The position numbers and the translations under genes are program-made. Of a stretch of 64,000 nt of DNA, positions 33,612 through 43,311 are shown piece by piece. Below the pieces are notes generated by a model. The model worked only from the letters and a program-made list of their open reading frames with translations. It had not been told where the DNA came from and ran no database searches. Source of the DNA: JBBQVS01 sp964657325 (GTDB lineage Bacteria; Chloroflexota; Ktedonobacteria; Ktedonobacterales; Ktedonobacteraceae). The stretch lies in the NCBI GenBank assembly GCA_964657325.1, contig CAZZVE010000003.1:1-64000 (forward strand), read 5' to 3'. How positions within the stretch are numbered: position 1 is the first letter of the stretch; each line of letters starts with the position of its first letter.

Positions 33612-36034
33612 GAGGGCATCTTGATGTTGTCTTGTATGTAGATAGTCTCTAGTCCTGGATTTAGTTGCTTTGAGGCGCGAGCAACAACGTTAACGACGAT
33701 CACACTAACATTATCTTCACCGCCACCGTTAAGCGCAGCTTTAATGAGGTTACTCCCAATCTGTTGTGGATCGGGTGCTGGAGTTTCCAGCACATGCTGA
33801 ATCTCTGGGTCACGCACCATATCCCATAAGCCATCGGAGCAAAGTAACAATTTGTCCCCCGGCTGTAACTGCACAGTGAAGGGATCGACTTCGACAAACG
33901 GTTTTTCGCCCAGACTGCGATAAATCTGGTTACGCTTGGGATGTGTATAGATGTCATCGGGCTTGATAATACCCGCATCTACAAGACTGGCAACAACCGA
34001 GTGATCACGTGTAACTTTGGTGAGACCATCAGATGTACGATAGAGGTATGTACGACTATCTCCAACATTGGCGACGTGCGCGGTCTCACCAACAACAAGT
34101 GTCGCTGTTACTGTTGTACCCATATCAGCATTATTATCTATGTTATGCTGATGCACCGCTTGATTTGCCAATTGTACACTATCGACCAGGAGTTTCTCGG
34201 CTGTTTCTTGTGTATCTTCTCCATGTACGAGACGTGGCAGGAGATAGTCGATGATGGTTTGAATAGCGAGACGGCTGGCGTCTTGTCCGTTCGCATGACC
34301 GCCCATACCATCAGCAACAACGAACAGGCCAATTTGTTGTATCTGTCCGTTCTCACTACGCATGCCGCGAACAGCAAACAGGCTATCTTCGTTTGGTTTA
34401 TATTGTCGCTTAATGCCAGGGTTCGTATTCGTGATGACCTCGAAACCAACCTGTTCTTCTCCACTCTTTACCACGCGTTGTATTCCCGGTGAAAACGGCT
34501 GCGTTTCGTCCATATCTGACGTTTCGTTGCGCTGTACTTCGCCCATATCGAGAGTGGGGTAATCCGCAAGCGCGCTAGATTGTACGGGTGTCACAGGCAA
34601 AAGCGAAGCAACCGGTGGTGCATTCAACACGCCGTTCGTAGCTTGTTGCACGGAATAGGGCGCGGGTTGATGTGCTCTAGGTGGTACGGCCCTAACAAAT
34701 GTTTGCTGTTCCATCTCCTGGATTCGTTGCGCCTGAATTGTTGCCTGTTTGTCTGCCTCTAAGAAATCTCTATGACGTTGTGCACGTCTAAAGAGTGAAC
34801 TAAGCAAAAAGAGGAGCAGAAGTAGGACAACTACTCCAATTGCAATGATAGCAAGTAAGAGATAAGGAATGAAACCAATATACGGAAGAATAATGCCGTT
34901 GTTCGATTTGCCATTTGTCCCTGACGATGTGCTTCCTGAATTAATGGGATTTGTCAGGGTTATAAATGTTTGTGCGCCTTGAAACTGCAAATTGCTAGCA
35001 GTATAAGCCTGTTTGAAGTTATTATTCGCTTGCCCATACTGTTTGAGTCCCTTCGCATAGGCGGTTATACCATTTTGCCAGGAGTCGTTCACTACGTTTG
35101 GATGTTGTGCATCGTTTGTCAATTTTTGCTCGTTGAGGAGCGTACGAACACCTTCAGATGTAAAAAACTTTGTTTTTGTCCCATTTTTCGTATATATTCC
35201 ATTGAGAAAGCCATGGGCATCGACAACAGGTGTTCCGCCTTCAAGACCCTCAAAATTACTCGAATTACCAACTGTGGGCTCCTGAATGCGAGAAACTGTA
35301 GGCGTGAGATGCTGTTGTGGCTCAGTCGTGAGAGATGGCGTTGCCACATCAGATGAAGAGAGGCTTAATTGTATAGCCGCTGTATCAGGTTGTGCTCCTG
35401 TGCCAGCATCGGGAAGTTTAACCAGTGGAAGCAAAGTATTACTGTGGAATGAGAATAGTGAGACACCATCACTACACTTATCTACACTACAACGAACCAT
35501 ATTTGTATTAACGATAATTCCTGCCTGTTGAACGGTGCTGTAGGCGGTGCTGAAATAAACTCTTACTGACGAAAGACTTAAAAGTTTCGCTGCTGGTGTA
35601 CTCGGAATGGGACCTGCTCCGCACGCAAACTCTTTGGGATCAACGAGAGAGCCATCGGTCATAATATATGCATTTTGTTCGTCTGCTCCGCCTGTTGCAT
35701 CGGACCAGTTTGCGACGATGACTCCTAGCCCTGTACAGGTAACGGAGGCAGACGTTAGAATATGCGTTATGGTACTTTTCGTTTTTGTAGATATTGCTGG
35801 TGCTAATGTTTGAGGGCTATATATTGCAACGACTCGCACAACGGACACTCCTGCACGAGCAAGATATTCCGGTTGTTGTGCGACATTTTTTCTTGCCGCA
35901 GATGCGCTGGGAGACAGGGCGAGCGTGCTCTGAAGGAGGAGAAGTGCAAGAAGCCCGGAGAGTACGCAGTACGACGCCCAGACAGTCAGCCCGGTACCCT
36001 TTCGTCTAGTGAAAGTGGAATGATACGTACTCAT
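33605..36034 (-). CDS. Membrane-anchored PP2C-type Ser/Thr phosphatase with extracytoplasmic protease-like domain
   Basis: The protein is 809 aa. A signal-anchor lies at 18-40. Residues about 55-300 resemble a degenerate trypsin-like fold (TGLGVIV, GGTPVVDAHGFLNGI) with no convincing catalytic Ser. Two helix pairs (about 318-358) follow, then a membrane segment at 382-416. A Pro/Gln-rich linker leads to the cytosolic PP2C domain (about 530-790) with NED 548-550, ADGMGGH 574-580, GDSRTY 658-663, SDGLWD 733-738 and GEDN 772-775, the metal-binding residues. The adjacent upstream kinase gene (36 bp) suggests they act on shared substrates, with the outer domain sensing the envelope. Confidence 0.88.
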   Translation of the reverse strand: MSTYHSTFTRRKGTGLTVWASYCVLSGLLALLLLQSTLALSPSASAARKNVAQQPEYLARAGVSVVRVVAIYSPQTLAPAISTKTKSTITHILTSASVTCTGLGVIVANWSDATGGADEQNAYIMTDGSLVDPKEFACGAGPIPSTPAAKLLSLSSVRVYFSTAYSTVQQAGIIVNTNMVRCSVDKCSDGVSLFSFHSNTLLPLVKLPDAGTGAQPDTAAIQLSLSSSDVATPSLTTEPQQHLTPTVSRIQEPTVGNSSNFEGLEGGTPVVDAHGFLNGIYTKNGTKTKFFTSEGVRTLLNEQKLTNDAQHPNVVNDSWQNGITAYAKGLKQYGQANNNFKQAYTASNLQFQGAQTFITLTNPINSGSTSSGTNGKSNNGIILPYIGFIPYLLLAIIAIGVVVLLLLLFLLSSLFRRAQRHRDFLEADKQATIQAQRIQEMEQQTFVRAVPPRAHQPAPYSVQQATNGVLNAPPVASLLPVTPVQSSALADYPTLDMGEVQRNETSDMDETQPFSPGIQRVVKSGEEQVGFEVITNTNPGIKRQYKPNEDSLFAVRGMRSENGQIQQIGLFVVADGMGGHANGQDASRLAIQTIIDYLLPRLVHGEDTQETAEKLLVDSVQLANQAVHQHNIDNNADMGTTVTATLVVGETAHVANVGDSRTYLYRTSDGLTKVTRDHSVVASLVDAGIIKPDDIYTHPKRNQIYRSLGEKPFVEVDPFTVQLQPGDKLLLCSDGLWDMVRDPEIQHVLETPAPDPQQIGSNLIKAALNGGGEDNVSVIVVNVVARASKQLNPGLETIYIQDNIKMPSF

Positions 36035-36069
36035 GAATAAGTTCTCCCTTATATGGGTGTAGTAGAATA

Positions 36070-37929
36070 TTAACGTCCGAGTTGCACACGAAGACGTTGA
36101 TACAGTTGTGGCACGGCAGGATTACTCTGGCCCAAAGGACCTACAACGTATGAACATTCACGGAACGCATCCTCTAGTTTGTTTTGCTTTTCATATGCTT
36201 GGCTTAACAGGAAACGCGCTTGATAGTCAGCTGAATTAATCATAAGTACCTGTACGAACGCATGCTCCGCAGTTTGAAATTGCTTCTGACGCATCGCAAG
36301 TTGACCAAGCGCAAATTGCAGTGGCCCTAGAATAGATGGCTGTTTTGGCGCGAGTCTTACTGCTTCCTGATAGGCACGTAGGGCTAGGTCAAATTGTTGT
36401 GTGCGCTCATAACTTTGTGCTAGACGCTGATGTGCTTCGTAGTCTTTGGGATTGTAGCGCAACGCTTGTATATATTCTGGAATGGCCTGTAGCGGTTGTT
36501 GGCGTAGAAAGAGCCAGACATCACCTAATAGCTTGTGTGTTTCCGCGTCCTCAACGTTTAACTGTAACGACCGGATATACGCCTGTACCGCATGATCGGC
36601 CTGCTGCCGACGAGCGAAGACCTGTCCAAAAAGCTTGTGGACGAGTGCGTTGTTTGGCTCAAGTACATAGGCTCGTTGCACTAAGGTATATGCTTCATCC
36701 ACACGACCATCTGTAACCGCGTGTGTCGCGGCTATAATTTGCTGCGCAGCAGGACCATTGACTCCTAGTTGTGGTGGAGGCAGAACGTTGTTGGGTCCCG
36801 AAGGTCTAACATTATTTGGTGTATTAGGGTTTGCCAGTGGTCGTAGTTCTGTTCTACCAGGTGATGCTATTGTAGCCACTGGACCAGGAAGAAGCGGCGG
36901 AAGATTGATAATAGCTCGCTCCATCTCACCCGCACTAGACCAGCGTTGGTCTGGGAACATTGCCAACGCTCTCATAATAATCTGCTCAAAGGTTGGTGAT
37001 ATATCTGGACGGAGTGAACGCAATGGTGGAAATGAGAAAATTGTCGGTTTGTTATTTGATGCATCATGACGCGTAAGTACTCTATAAAGAGTAGCACCCA
37101 ATGCGTAAACATCGCTTCGTGGTTCTGGATTCCCAATTAACTGCTCTTGTGGCGCGTAGCCAACGGTCATGATAATGGTCGCCTGACGTTGTGATTGAAA
37201 TGTACGCGCAATGCCAAAGTCAATCAACTTGATGTCGTCGTTGTCTGTCACCATAATATTTGTTGGTTTGAGATCACGAAAGATAATGGGTGGCGAGAGG
37301 CGATGCAAATAATTTAGAACACTACAAATTTGTTGTCCCCAGTGACGCGCCCGTGCCTCCGTAACACCGCGTACACCATTTATGCCTGCTATAACGGCCT
37401 CCTGTTCCAAGACCGCTCCCATTGTACGTCCCTCGATGAAGTCCATGACTAGGTAGTGTCTACCGCCATCGACGAAGAAATCTCGTACACGTGGAATACA
37501 TTGATGATTGAGTTCAAGCAAAAGTGACGCCTCGCGTGAAAACCATTCTACGGATTGAGCGCGTTCGCTTTCACTCTGAAAGTCGTCTAACATCTCCTTC
37601 ACCGCGCAAGGCTTGTTAAAGCGCTTGTCGATGGCTCGATAGACCGCACCCATACCGCCAGAAGCGACCATGCGCTCAATGCGATAACGCTTTCCGTCTG
37701 ATAGCTCTGTGCCGGGATGTAGACGCTGCTGACTACTTGCCCTCTCTACATTCACCGGAGGAGTCAACGATTGTCCAGAAGCAGGTGATTGCATCTGAGA
37801 ATGAGGGGTAGATGGTGTTGGCGCAGGTAAAACAAATTCTGGCTCAGTCCCATTAGGACCACTCGCAGGCGTAGAAGCATTACTCATGGGTGATATATTC
37901 TTTGGGTCATACGAATAATTACTTGCCAT
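36070..37929 (-). CDS. Ser/Thr protein kinase with TPR repeats
   Basis: The protein is 619 aa. After a Pro/Ser-rich N-terminus (1-78) the kinase domain runs about 82-345: Gly-rich loop ASGGMGAVY (89-97), Lys111 in CAVKEML, catalytic loop IIFRDLKPTN with Phe in place of the usual His, DFG at 237-239 and YAPQEQ in the activation-loop end. A linker and at least five TPRs (about 400-610) follow. There is no membrane segment. It is 36 bp upstream of the PP2C gene, in one operon. Such kinases control growth, development or cell-wall processes in Gram-positive bacteria; targets here are unknown. Confidence 0.9.
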   Translation of the reverse strand: MASNYSYDPKNISPMSNASTPASGPNGTEPEFVLPAPTPSTPHSQMQSPASGQSLTPPVNVERASSQQRLHPGTELSDGKRYRIERMVASGGMGAVYRAIDKRFNKPCAVKEMLDDFQSESERAQSVEWFSREASLLLELNHQCIPRVRDFFVDGGRHYLVMDFIEGRTMGAVLEQEAVIAGINGVRGVTEARARHWGQQICSVLNYLHRLSPPIIFRDLKPTNIMVTDNDDIKLIDFGIARTFQSQRQATIIMTVGYAPQEQLIGNPEPRSDVYALGATLYRVLTRHDASNNKPTIFSFPPLRSLRPDISPTFEQIIMRALAMFPDQRWSSAGEMERAIINLPPLLPGPVATIASPGRTELRPLANPNTPNNVRPSGPNNVLPPPQLGVNGPAAQQIIAATHAVTDGRVDEAYTLVQRAYVLEPNNALVHKLFGQVFARRQQADHAVQAYIRSLQLNVEDAETHKLLGDVWLFLRQQPLQAIPEYIQALRYNPKDYEAHQRLAQSYERTQQFDLALRAYQEAVRLAPKQPSILGPLQFALGQLAMRQKQFQTAEHAFVQVLMINSADYQARFLLSQAYEKQNKLEDAFRECSYVVGPLGQSNPAVPQLYQRLRVQLGR

Positions 37930-38213
37930 ATAACTGTTTACACCGCTTTATACTAACTGAACTTCGCATTATGCATAGCGGATAAGACATATGTAGAGCA
38001 TGAAGCGCAGCCAAACATTTTACACTCCGCTATGGAGTCTCGTATTGGAGGCATTATAACATATCTCTTCAATCTTGGCAGTAAATATTTCCTATACCAC
38101 AAAAGTGTGATTTTCTTATGATAGGTTGTATATCCATAGCAAATATGTGTGGATGTGATATTATGTTGTAAGCGTTCTGCTTATATTGGCAAATCAAGAG
38201 AAAGGGAAAGTTC

Positions 38214-38621
38214 ATGAGCGATCCAATCAGTAAGGTCAGAGGCATGACCCCCGAACTTCACACGAAACTAGAGGCAGAAGGTATCAGGAACACCGAGCAA
38301 CTGCTTGAGCACGCGAAAACTGAGAAGCAGCGTGCTGATCTTGCACACAAAGCGGGTACAACTCCACATATTATCAAGGAATTGGCGAATCGTGCCGATC
38401 TTATGCGCTTAAAGGGCGTTGGTGAAGCATTGTCTCACCTGCTCGAAGAGGCTGGCGTCAATAGCTGTAAGGAGTTGCAACATCGTAAGGCTGACAACCT
38501 GCACAAGACTCTTGTAGACCTGCAAGCAAAGCAGAAACTAGCTCATCACACTCCGAGCATTGAAGAGATCAATGTCTGGATCACAGAGGCGAAAACGTTC
38601 TCGCAAACCGCACCAGAGTAG
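38214..38621 (+). CDS. DUF4332 (helix-hairpin-helix type) protein
   Basis: The protein is 135 aa. Two HhH-like units are visible: VRGMTPELHTKLEAEGIRNT and LKGVGEALSHLLEEAGVNSC, the DUF4332 pattern. HhH pairs often bind DNA non-specifically. GGGAAAG precedes the ATG. The function is not established. It is followed by an 87 aa hypothetical gene in the same direction. Confidence 0.8.
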   Translation: MSDPISKVRGMTPELHTKLEAEGIRNTEQLLEHAKTEKQRADLAHKAGTTPHIIKELANRADLMRLKGVGEALSHLLEEAGVNSCKELQHRKADNLHKTLVDLQAKQKLAHHTPSIEEINVWITEAKTFSQTAPE

Positions 38622-38724
38622 CGTGACTTTTTGCATCGTGTACCGTCTAACAAGATGTATTGTTCAAGTGACACAATACACAAAGACAACTATTTAGGCT
38701 ACCTAGTATAAGGAGAGCGCTCAT

Positions 38725-38988
38725 ATGTCCACACCACACGAGAACAATTTCCTGCAGGGCGTCGGCAACTTCGCAACTGATGCTGCTATCGATACAACGG
38801 CTGATAACTTCATCAATCAGGAAGTTGACGGTGTCGCATCACGTCTTCCCGGCGGGCAGATGGTCGATTCTATGCTCAAGACAGAGGTCGATCAGGTTGC
38901 CAACAATGCTATCAACAACGAGGTAAACAAAGGCACTGCTGGCATAATGCGTGATGCCGAAGGGCTTTTGGGTCACCATGGTAACTAG
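38725..38988 (+). CDS. Small hypothetical protein with internal duplication
   Basis: The protein is 87 aa, soluble and without Cys or Trp. Two related segments, NFINQEVDGVASRLPGG (near 28-44) and NAINNEVNKGTAGI (near 61-74), suggest an internal duplication. AAGGAG precedes the ATG. I do not recognise the family. It ends before a long hairpin. Confidence 0.6.
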   Translation: MSTPHENNFLQGVGNFATDAAIDTTADNFINQEVDGVASRLPGGQMVDSMLKTEVDQVANNAINNEVNKGTAGIMRDAEGLLGHHGN

Positions 38989-38996
38989 TTTGTAAT

Positions 38997-39063
38997 AGCA
39001 CAAAGACAAACAAATAGGGATACACCTCTGTCGGGTGTATCCCTATTTGTTTGTCTTTGTGCT
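38997..39063 (+). terminator. Long perfect hairpin terminator
   Basis: Two perfect 30-bp arms with a 7-base loop (TCTGTCG), beginning 8 bases after the stop of the 87 aa gene. The right arm is T-rich (CTATTTGTTTGTCTTTG). Confidence 0.8.
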
Positions 39064-39133
39064 CTCTTATGATTGTAGGACGTGCTAAGATAGTACAAGA
39101 ATATGTATAGCTACGACAAAACGCAGTAGGTCC

Positions 39134-39207
39134 NNNNNNNNNNNNNNNNNNNNNNNNNNNNNNNNNNNNNNNNNNNNNNNNNNNNNNNNNNNNNNNNNNN
39201 NNNNNNN
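39134..39207. other. Assembly gap (74 N)
   Basis: A run of 74 N, so a size-estimated gap. The following gene begins 12 bases after it, so its promoter region is largely missing. Confidence 0.99.
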
Positions 39208-39218
39208 GGACTAGTAGG

Positions 39219-40478
39219 ATGATAATGATACATCGGCTCTTAATACTTTCTCTTTTTGTGCTTCTTATAGTCTTGATGCTTCCGTCAGATGTACATGCGG
39301 ATGGTTTTCCCATTATTAGTTCGCTTCATTCGGGGAACAGTCCAGAGGCAATGGCTGTTGATACACAAACTCACCTGCTCTACATTGCTCATGAAGGGCC
39401 TGGAGTCGTAGTAGCTTTTGATCCTCTACGAGGTGCCGTGCGTTGGCGAGTTACACTGGGGGATGTTGCTACTGATATTCAGATTGATAGCACAACACAT
39501 AGAGTGTTCGTAGCGGCTGACTCATATACTCACAAGGAAGCTGACCTATTCATTCTGGATGGCGCAACTGGAAAAACATTGGCGACATTGCGCACGGCTC
39601 TTGCTGATAATGGTATCGCGCTCGATATACAGCGTCATGTTGTGTATGTTTCATGCAGCGACGAGGGCATCATCTATATGTTTACTGTGCAAACAGGATG
39701 GCAAAATGGGCCGATTCAAGTTACGACAACACAGTTGCACATAGGTTCACATCCACAAGGGCTTGGTGTTAATAGTCGTTTGGGAAGGTTGTATGTAGCG
39801 GATTTCGCCACGCATGTGCTTTCCGTTGTTGATGAGTCGAACATGCATGTACTTGCCACACTACAAGTCGCGCAGACACCGCTACAACCACTTCGTGTCG
39901 ATGAAGCTACGGGGCGCGTCTATGTTGTCTGCGCTGGTGGACAAGAAGTGGATGTCATCGATGGCAAGAAAAATATAGTACAAGCGCGTATTCCTGTCTC
40001 GCCTTATCCCGAAGGTATCGCGGTTAATACAGGAACAGGAAGGATATATGTTGCGGACGAAGGGGATGACGAAAGTGGGCGTGTGCATGATAGTGGCACT
40101 ACCATTACCGTTATCGACAGTAAAACGCTTAGCGTGCTAGGAACGCTTCCTGTTGGAAAAGCTCCTGATGGTGTGGAATCCGACCCTGTACTCCATCTCG
40201 TGTACGTCGCGTTAGAAGATAATAATGCTGTGGTGGAGGTTAGCGATAGTGTCAATTTGCCTCTGCAAGCGAACGCAAAATTGGAGCAAGTAGTCGCCGC
40301 CCGTAACGCTGTAACGCTATTGCAACAGGCGACGCTTCTTACACTGATTGTTATGCTTTTGACGGTTGTGTGGACGACACTTGACGCCCTGTCACCGCGT
40401 TGGCATGCGCGGGAAAGTTCTCAAACTCCGCGAGACGACGCGTCGTCTCGCTCAGAGGTCCATAGCCTTCCTCAGTAA
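39219..40478 (+). CDS. Secreted/anchored YncE-like beta-propeller protein
   Basis: The protein is about 419 aa. An N-terminal signal segment (about 5-25, LILSLFVLLIVLML) is followed by seven or so propeller repeats of the type VNxxxGRLYVAD...VSVVD...VLATL (about 35-345). A C-terminal membrane segment lies near 358-380. The ATG at 39225 with AGGA upstream is an alternative start. The cytosolic tail is antisense to the last 128 bases of the hisD-like gene. YncE-type proteins are propellers of unclear function. Confidence 0.8.
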   Translation: MIMIHRLLILSLFVLLIVLMLPSDVHADGFPIISSLHSGNSPEAMAVDTQTHLLYIAHEGPGVVVAFDPLRGAVRWRVTLGDVATDIQIDSTTHRVFVAADSYTHKEADLFILDGATGKTLATLRTALADNGIALDIQRHVVYVSCSDEGIIYMFTVQTGWQNGPIQVTTTQLHIGSHPQGLGVNSRLGRLYVADFATHVLSVVDESNMHVLATLQVAQTPLQPLRVDEATGRVYVVCAGGQEVDVIDGKKNIVQARIPVSPYPEGIAVNTGTGRIYVADEGDDESGRVHDSGTTITVIDSKTLSVLGTLPVGKAPDGVESDPVLHLVYVALEDNNAVVEVSDSVNLPLQANAKLEQVVAARNAVTLLQQATLLTLIVMLLTVVWTTLDALSPRWHARESSQTPRDDASSRSEVHSLPQ

Positions 40479-41682
40479 CATAGGCCAGACCAGTCCGTTT
40501 CAGAAAATCGTAGACCGAGGTGCACGAATAGGTGTGCGCGAAGCCACCTGTTGGCAGAACCGCATTTGTACCAGCACTATAATTGCCGATGCAAAAAGGC
40601 GTATATGGACCGATCAGGATTTCACCTGCGTTTTTTAGCTCGCCAAGCAGGGCAAATGGCTCTTGTACTTGTACTTCGAGATGCTCAGGGGCATATTCGT
40701 TTGTGAACGCGATTGCTTGTCGCAGAGTTTCTGTCAGGACGATACCCCCTGTTCCCTTTTCGGACTCAAATCCTGTATGACAAAATGTTTGACGTGGTTC
40801 AGGGAGTGCCGCCATTTTTTCTGTTAATAGTGGCAATACTGCATCGATAAGTGCGCGGCTATTTGTCACCAGTAAACTGGATGAGTCGGGGCCATGTTCA
40901 GCCTCAATCAGCAGGTCACGTGCCACCAGTTCAGGATTGGCATATTCATCGGCGAGCAGAATCGACTCACTTGGTCCTGCGGGAAGTCCCACATCGACGG
41001 TGCCATACAACAGACGCTTAGCCGCGGACACATAGGCGTTACCAGGGCCTGTGATTTTATGTACGCGCTGTATCGTCTCTGTCCCATAGGCGAGTGCCGC
41101 GATAGCATGTGGACCGCCAATGCGATAAATCTCATGTACACCACAAAGGTCGGCAGCGACAAGTGATGCTGGATCGATAGTTCCATCAGCCCCCGGCGGA
41201 GTGCAAACGACGATACGTGGTACGCCTGCTATATGTGCAGGCGTTGCTAGCATATACATGACCGATGGAAAAATACCCTTACGTCCAGGAACGCAGAGTG
41301 CAACACTCGTAATAGGCGTCACCTTCTCACCGACCATAACGCCAGGAGCAACCTGCGTAAATGTTTGTTGTGGTGGCATCTGCTGCTCGTGCAATTTGTG
41401 GACGTTGGAAATGGCATGTTTTATTGCTGCATAGACACCTGAGTCGAGTTCATGATGTGCTTGTTCGATCTCTTCACGACTCACGCGTAAACGTTCGGGT
41501 GTGAGTTGTATCTGGTCAAACTTCTCCATATACTCGATCAATGCTGCGTCACCCCGATTCCGTACATCGCGTACTATGGGGCGTACATAGTCGATGAGGT
41601 CGTCAATCTCGACCTCGGCACGGCGCAACAAGCGTTTATACTGCGTCGCATCCAACTGTGAAAGCTCATAAAAATGAATCAT
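40351..41682 (-). CDS. hisD: Histidinol dehydrogenase family protein (metal site altered)
   Basis: The protein is 443 aa, close to HisD in length and fold: ITGPGNAYVSAAK, GPSESILLADE, AEHGPDS, YAPEHL and a final AHANAV. Compared with E. coli HisD from memory, the zinc ligand Gln259 is Glu260 here, Asp360 is Asn367, and the substrate-binding His367 is Ala374. His262, His419, Glu326 and His327 equivalents are kept. It could be a variant of histidine biosynthesis or a HisD-like dehydrogenase for another alcohol. The neighbour upstream is an MFS carrier, not a his gene. Confidence 0.8.
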   Translation of the reverse strand: MIHFYELSQLDATQYKRLLRRAEVEIDDLIDYVRPIVRDVRNRGDAALIEYMEKFDQIQLTPERLRVSREEIEQAHHELDSGVYAAIKHAISNVHKLHEQQMPPQQTFTQVAPGVMVGEKVTPITSVALCVPGRKGIFPSVMYMLATPAHIAGVPRIVVCTPPGADGTIDPASLVAADLCGVHEIYRIGGPHAIAALAYGTETIQRVHKITGPGNAYVSAAKRLLYGTVDVGLPAGPSESILLADEYANPELVARDLLIEAEHGPDSSSLLVTNSRALIDAVLPLLTEKMAALPEPRQTFCHTGFESEKGTGGIVLTETLRQAIAFTNEYAPEHLEVQVQEPFALLGELKNAGEILIGPYTPFCIGNYSAGTNAVLPTGGFAHTYSCTSVYDFLKRTGLAYVTEEGYGPLSETTRRLAEFENFPAHANAVTGRQVSSTQPSKA

Positions 41683-41711
41683 GTCGTAGTATGTTCCTTG
41701 CTATAATAATC

Positions 41712-41776
41712 AGGATAAAATGTGTCTTACATGGGTGACAGCATTGCTGTCACCCATGTAAGACACATTTTATCCT
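41712..41776. terminator. Long perfect hairpin over the MFS stop codon
   Basis: Two perfect 32-bp arms with a single-base loop. The right arm includes the end of the leftward MFS gene (stop at 41770). The hairpin lies 30 bases before the HisD-like start. Confidence 0.75.
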
Positions 41777-43185
41777 CTGGCAATTCTATCGGCTTCGTCG
41801 GCGGCGGCGATATCGCCTTTCATCCAGCGCGCACCGAAAAGGCCAATCAGACCCGCGATAACGAGTGCTGGTGTGCACGTTACCAGCAGGGCGGTACTTA
41901 AATCCTGACCTGCCATTCCTGTAGCAAAATGATGCCCATGTGTTGGGTCAAAGCTAGTGGCGAGTACTCCCACCAGTGTGGGCGAAAACGCATCACCTAG
42001 CAAGTGAGCAATGAGCAACGAGATCGCAATGGCTGATGCACGTAGGGCTGATGGGACGACATCCTGTGTCGCAGCCGTGCTAGGGCCAGTGTAGAGTGTG
42101 AGTAAAAGCGTTGAGAGCACAAAAAAGACGGTAAATACGAGCAGATTGTGAAAGGTCACGGCTGCCGCAAACGCGGGTGCGCCCAGTAAGAAGCCAATCC
42201 CGCATACGAGAATGCGTGAACCGGGATGGCTCTTGTTCAACCAATCCGCCATATAGCCACCAAGTACAGTACCAGCCATACCTGCCAGAACCACGACTGC
42301 ACCTGAAAAAAGCCCTGCCTGTCCAGAGGTGAGGCCAAATGTATCCTTTTGTTGCATATACGTGGGCAAGAAGACCACGTTGACGGTAAGTACAAAGAAG
42401 GCAAATATCTGCATCAGAATCAGGACAACAAGTGTTCTAATGCGTAACAACGCGCCAAACTGTGCGAAGACATTTGTTGGTGTTGAAAGAGAATGCCCAG
42501 CATCTTGCCTTTCTTTCGCTTGTACACGAGCTTCGTAAATCCCCATATCCTCTTCATCCGCTTGATTGCGGCGTGGCTCACGTACTCGCCATACGAGGAG
42601 TGCAAGTAGCAAACCAGGGATACCCGTGAAGATAAAGGCCAGACGCCAGCTACCAGGATAGAGACCCGCAAGAGCACCGCCAAGGACAAAACCAACCAGG
42701 ATACCAACAAGCTGCGCGATACTCCACCAGCTCATGATACGTGAGCGTTTCTCACGACAAAAATAATCGCTCATCAGTGCAGTACCAGCAGGGAAATAGC
42801 CAGCCTCGCCGATACCTAGCACCATGCGTGACAGGAAAAGCGTTGCGAAATTTGTTGCTAGCGCGGTTGCGGCTGTGGCAACACTCCAGAACGCAACGGA
42901 GATAGCAACAACATCTCTGCGTTTCGCACGGTCCGCCCATATGCCAAGTGGAACTGTGCCAAGTGTGTAAATGATGAGGAAGGCGGATGCGATATAGCCA
43001 ATGCCATCAAGGTTGAAACCAAGTTCTTTGGCGATGACATTCGCGGCTCCGGTCAGGACGTTACGGTCTAAATAATTCAAGAGACTGATGAGAAACATGA
43101 CCCAGAATACGTAGCGAGCATAGCCAGTTGTAATTCGTGGAGAGGTTTTTGTGCCGACATTGGCAGAAGGTGCGATATCACTCAT
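41770..43185 (-). CDS. MFS transporter (spinster/organic-anion-like branch)
   Basis: The protein is 471 aa with 12 membrane segments. YLDRNVLTGAAN in TM1 and GIWADRAKRRDVV in loop 2-3 resemble the ACS/spinster MFS families that move organic acids or lipids. GGAGG lies before the ATG at 43185. It precedes the HisD-like gene by 88 bp on the same strand and may supply its substrate. Confidence 0.87.
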   Translation of the reverse strand: MSDIAPSANVGTKTSPRITTGYARYVFWVMFLISLLNYLDRNVLTGAANVIAKELGFNLDGIGYIASAFLIIYTLGTVPLGIWADRAKRRDVVAISVAFWSVATAATALATNFATLFLSRMVLGIGEAGYFPAGTALMSDYFCREKRSRIMSWWSIAQLVGILVGFVLGGALAGLYPGSWRLAFIFTGIPGLLLALLVWRVREPRRNQADEEDMGIYEARVQAKERQDAGHSLSTPTNVFAQFGALLRIRTLVVLILMQIFAFFVLTVNVVFLPTYMQQKDTFGLTSGQAGLFSGAVVVLAGMAGTVLGGYMADWLNKSHPGSRILVCGIGFLLGAPAFAAAVTFHNLLVFTVFFVLSTLLLTLYTGPSTAATQDVVPSALRASAIAISLLIAHLLGDAFSPTLVGVLATSFDPTHGHHFATGMAGQDLSTALLVTCTPALVIAGLIGLFGARWMKGDIAAADEADRIARG

Positions 43186-43311
43186 GGAATAACCTCCGGA
43201 ATGGGGACGCATAGGAAAACGCGAGCGTTTGGGCGATACAGCTTTCATGCATGAGTGTAAGATACCACAGAAAGGAGGGATTGCATAGTTGTGAGTTTTA
43301 TTAAGCACAAC

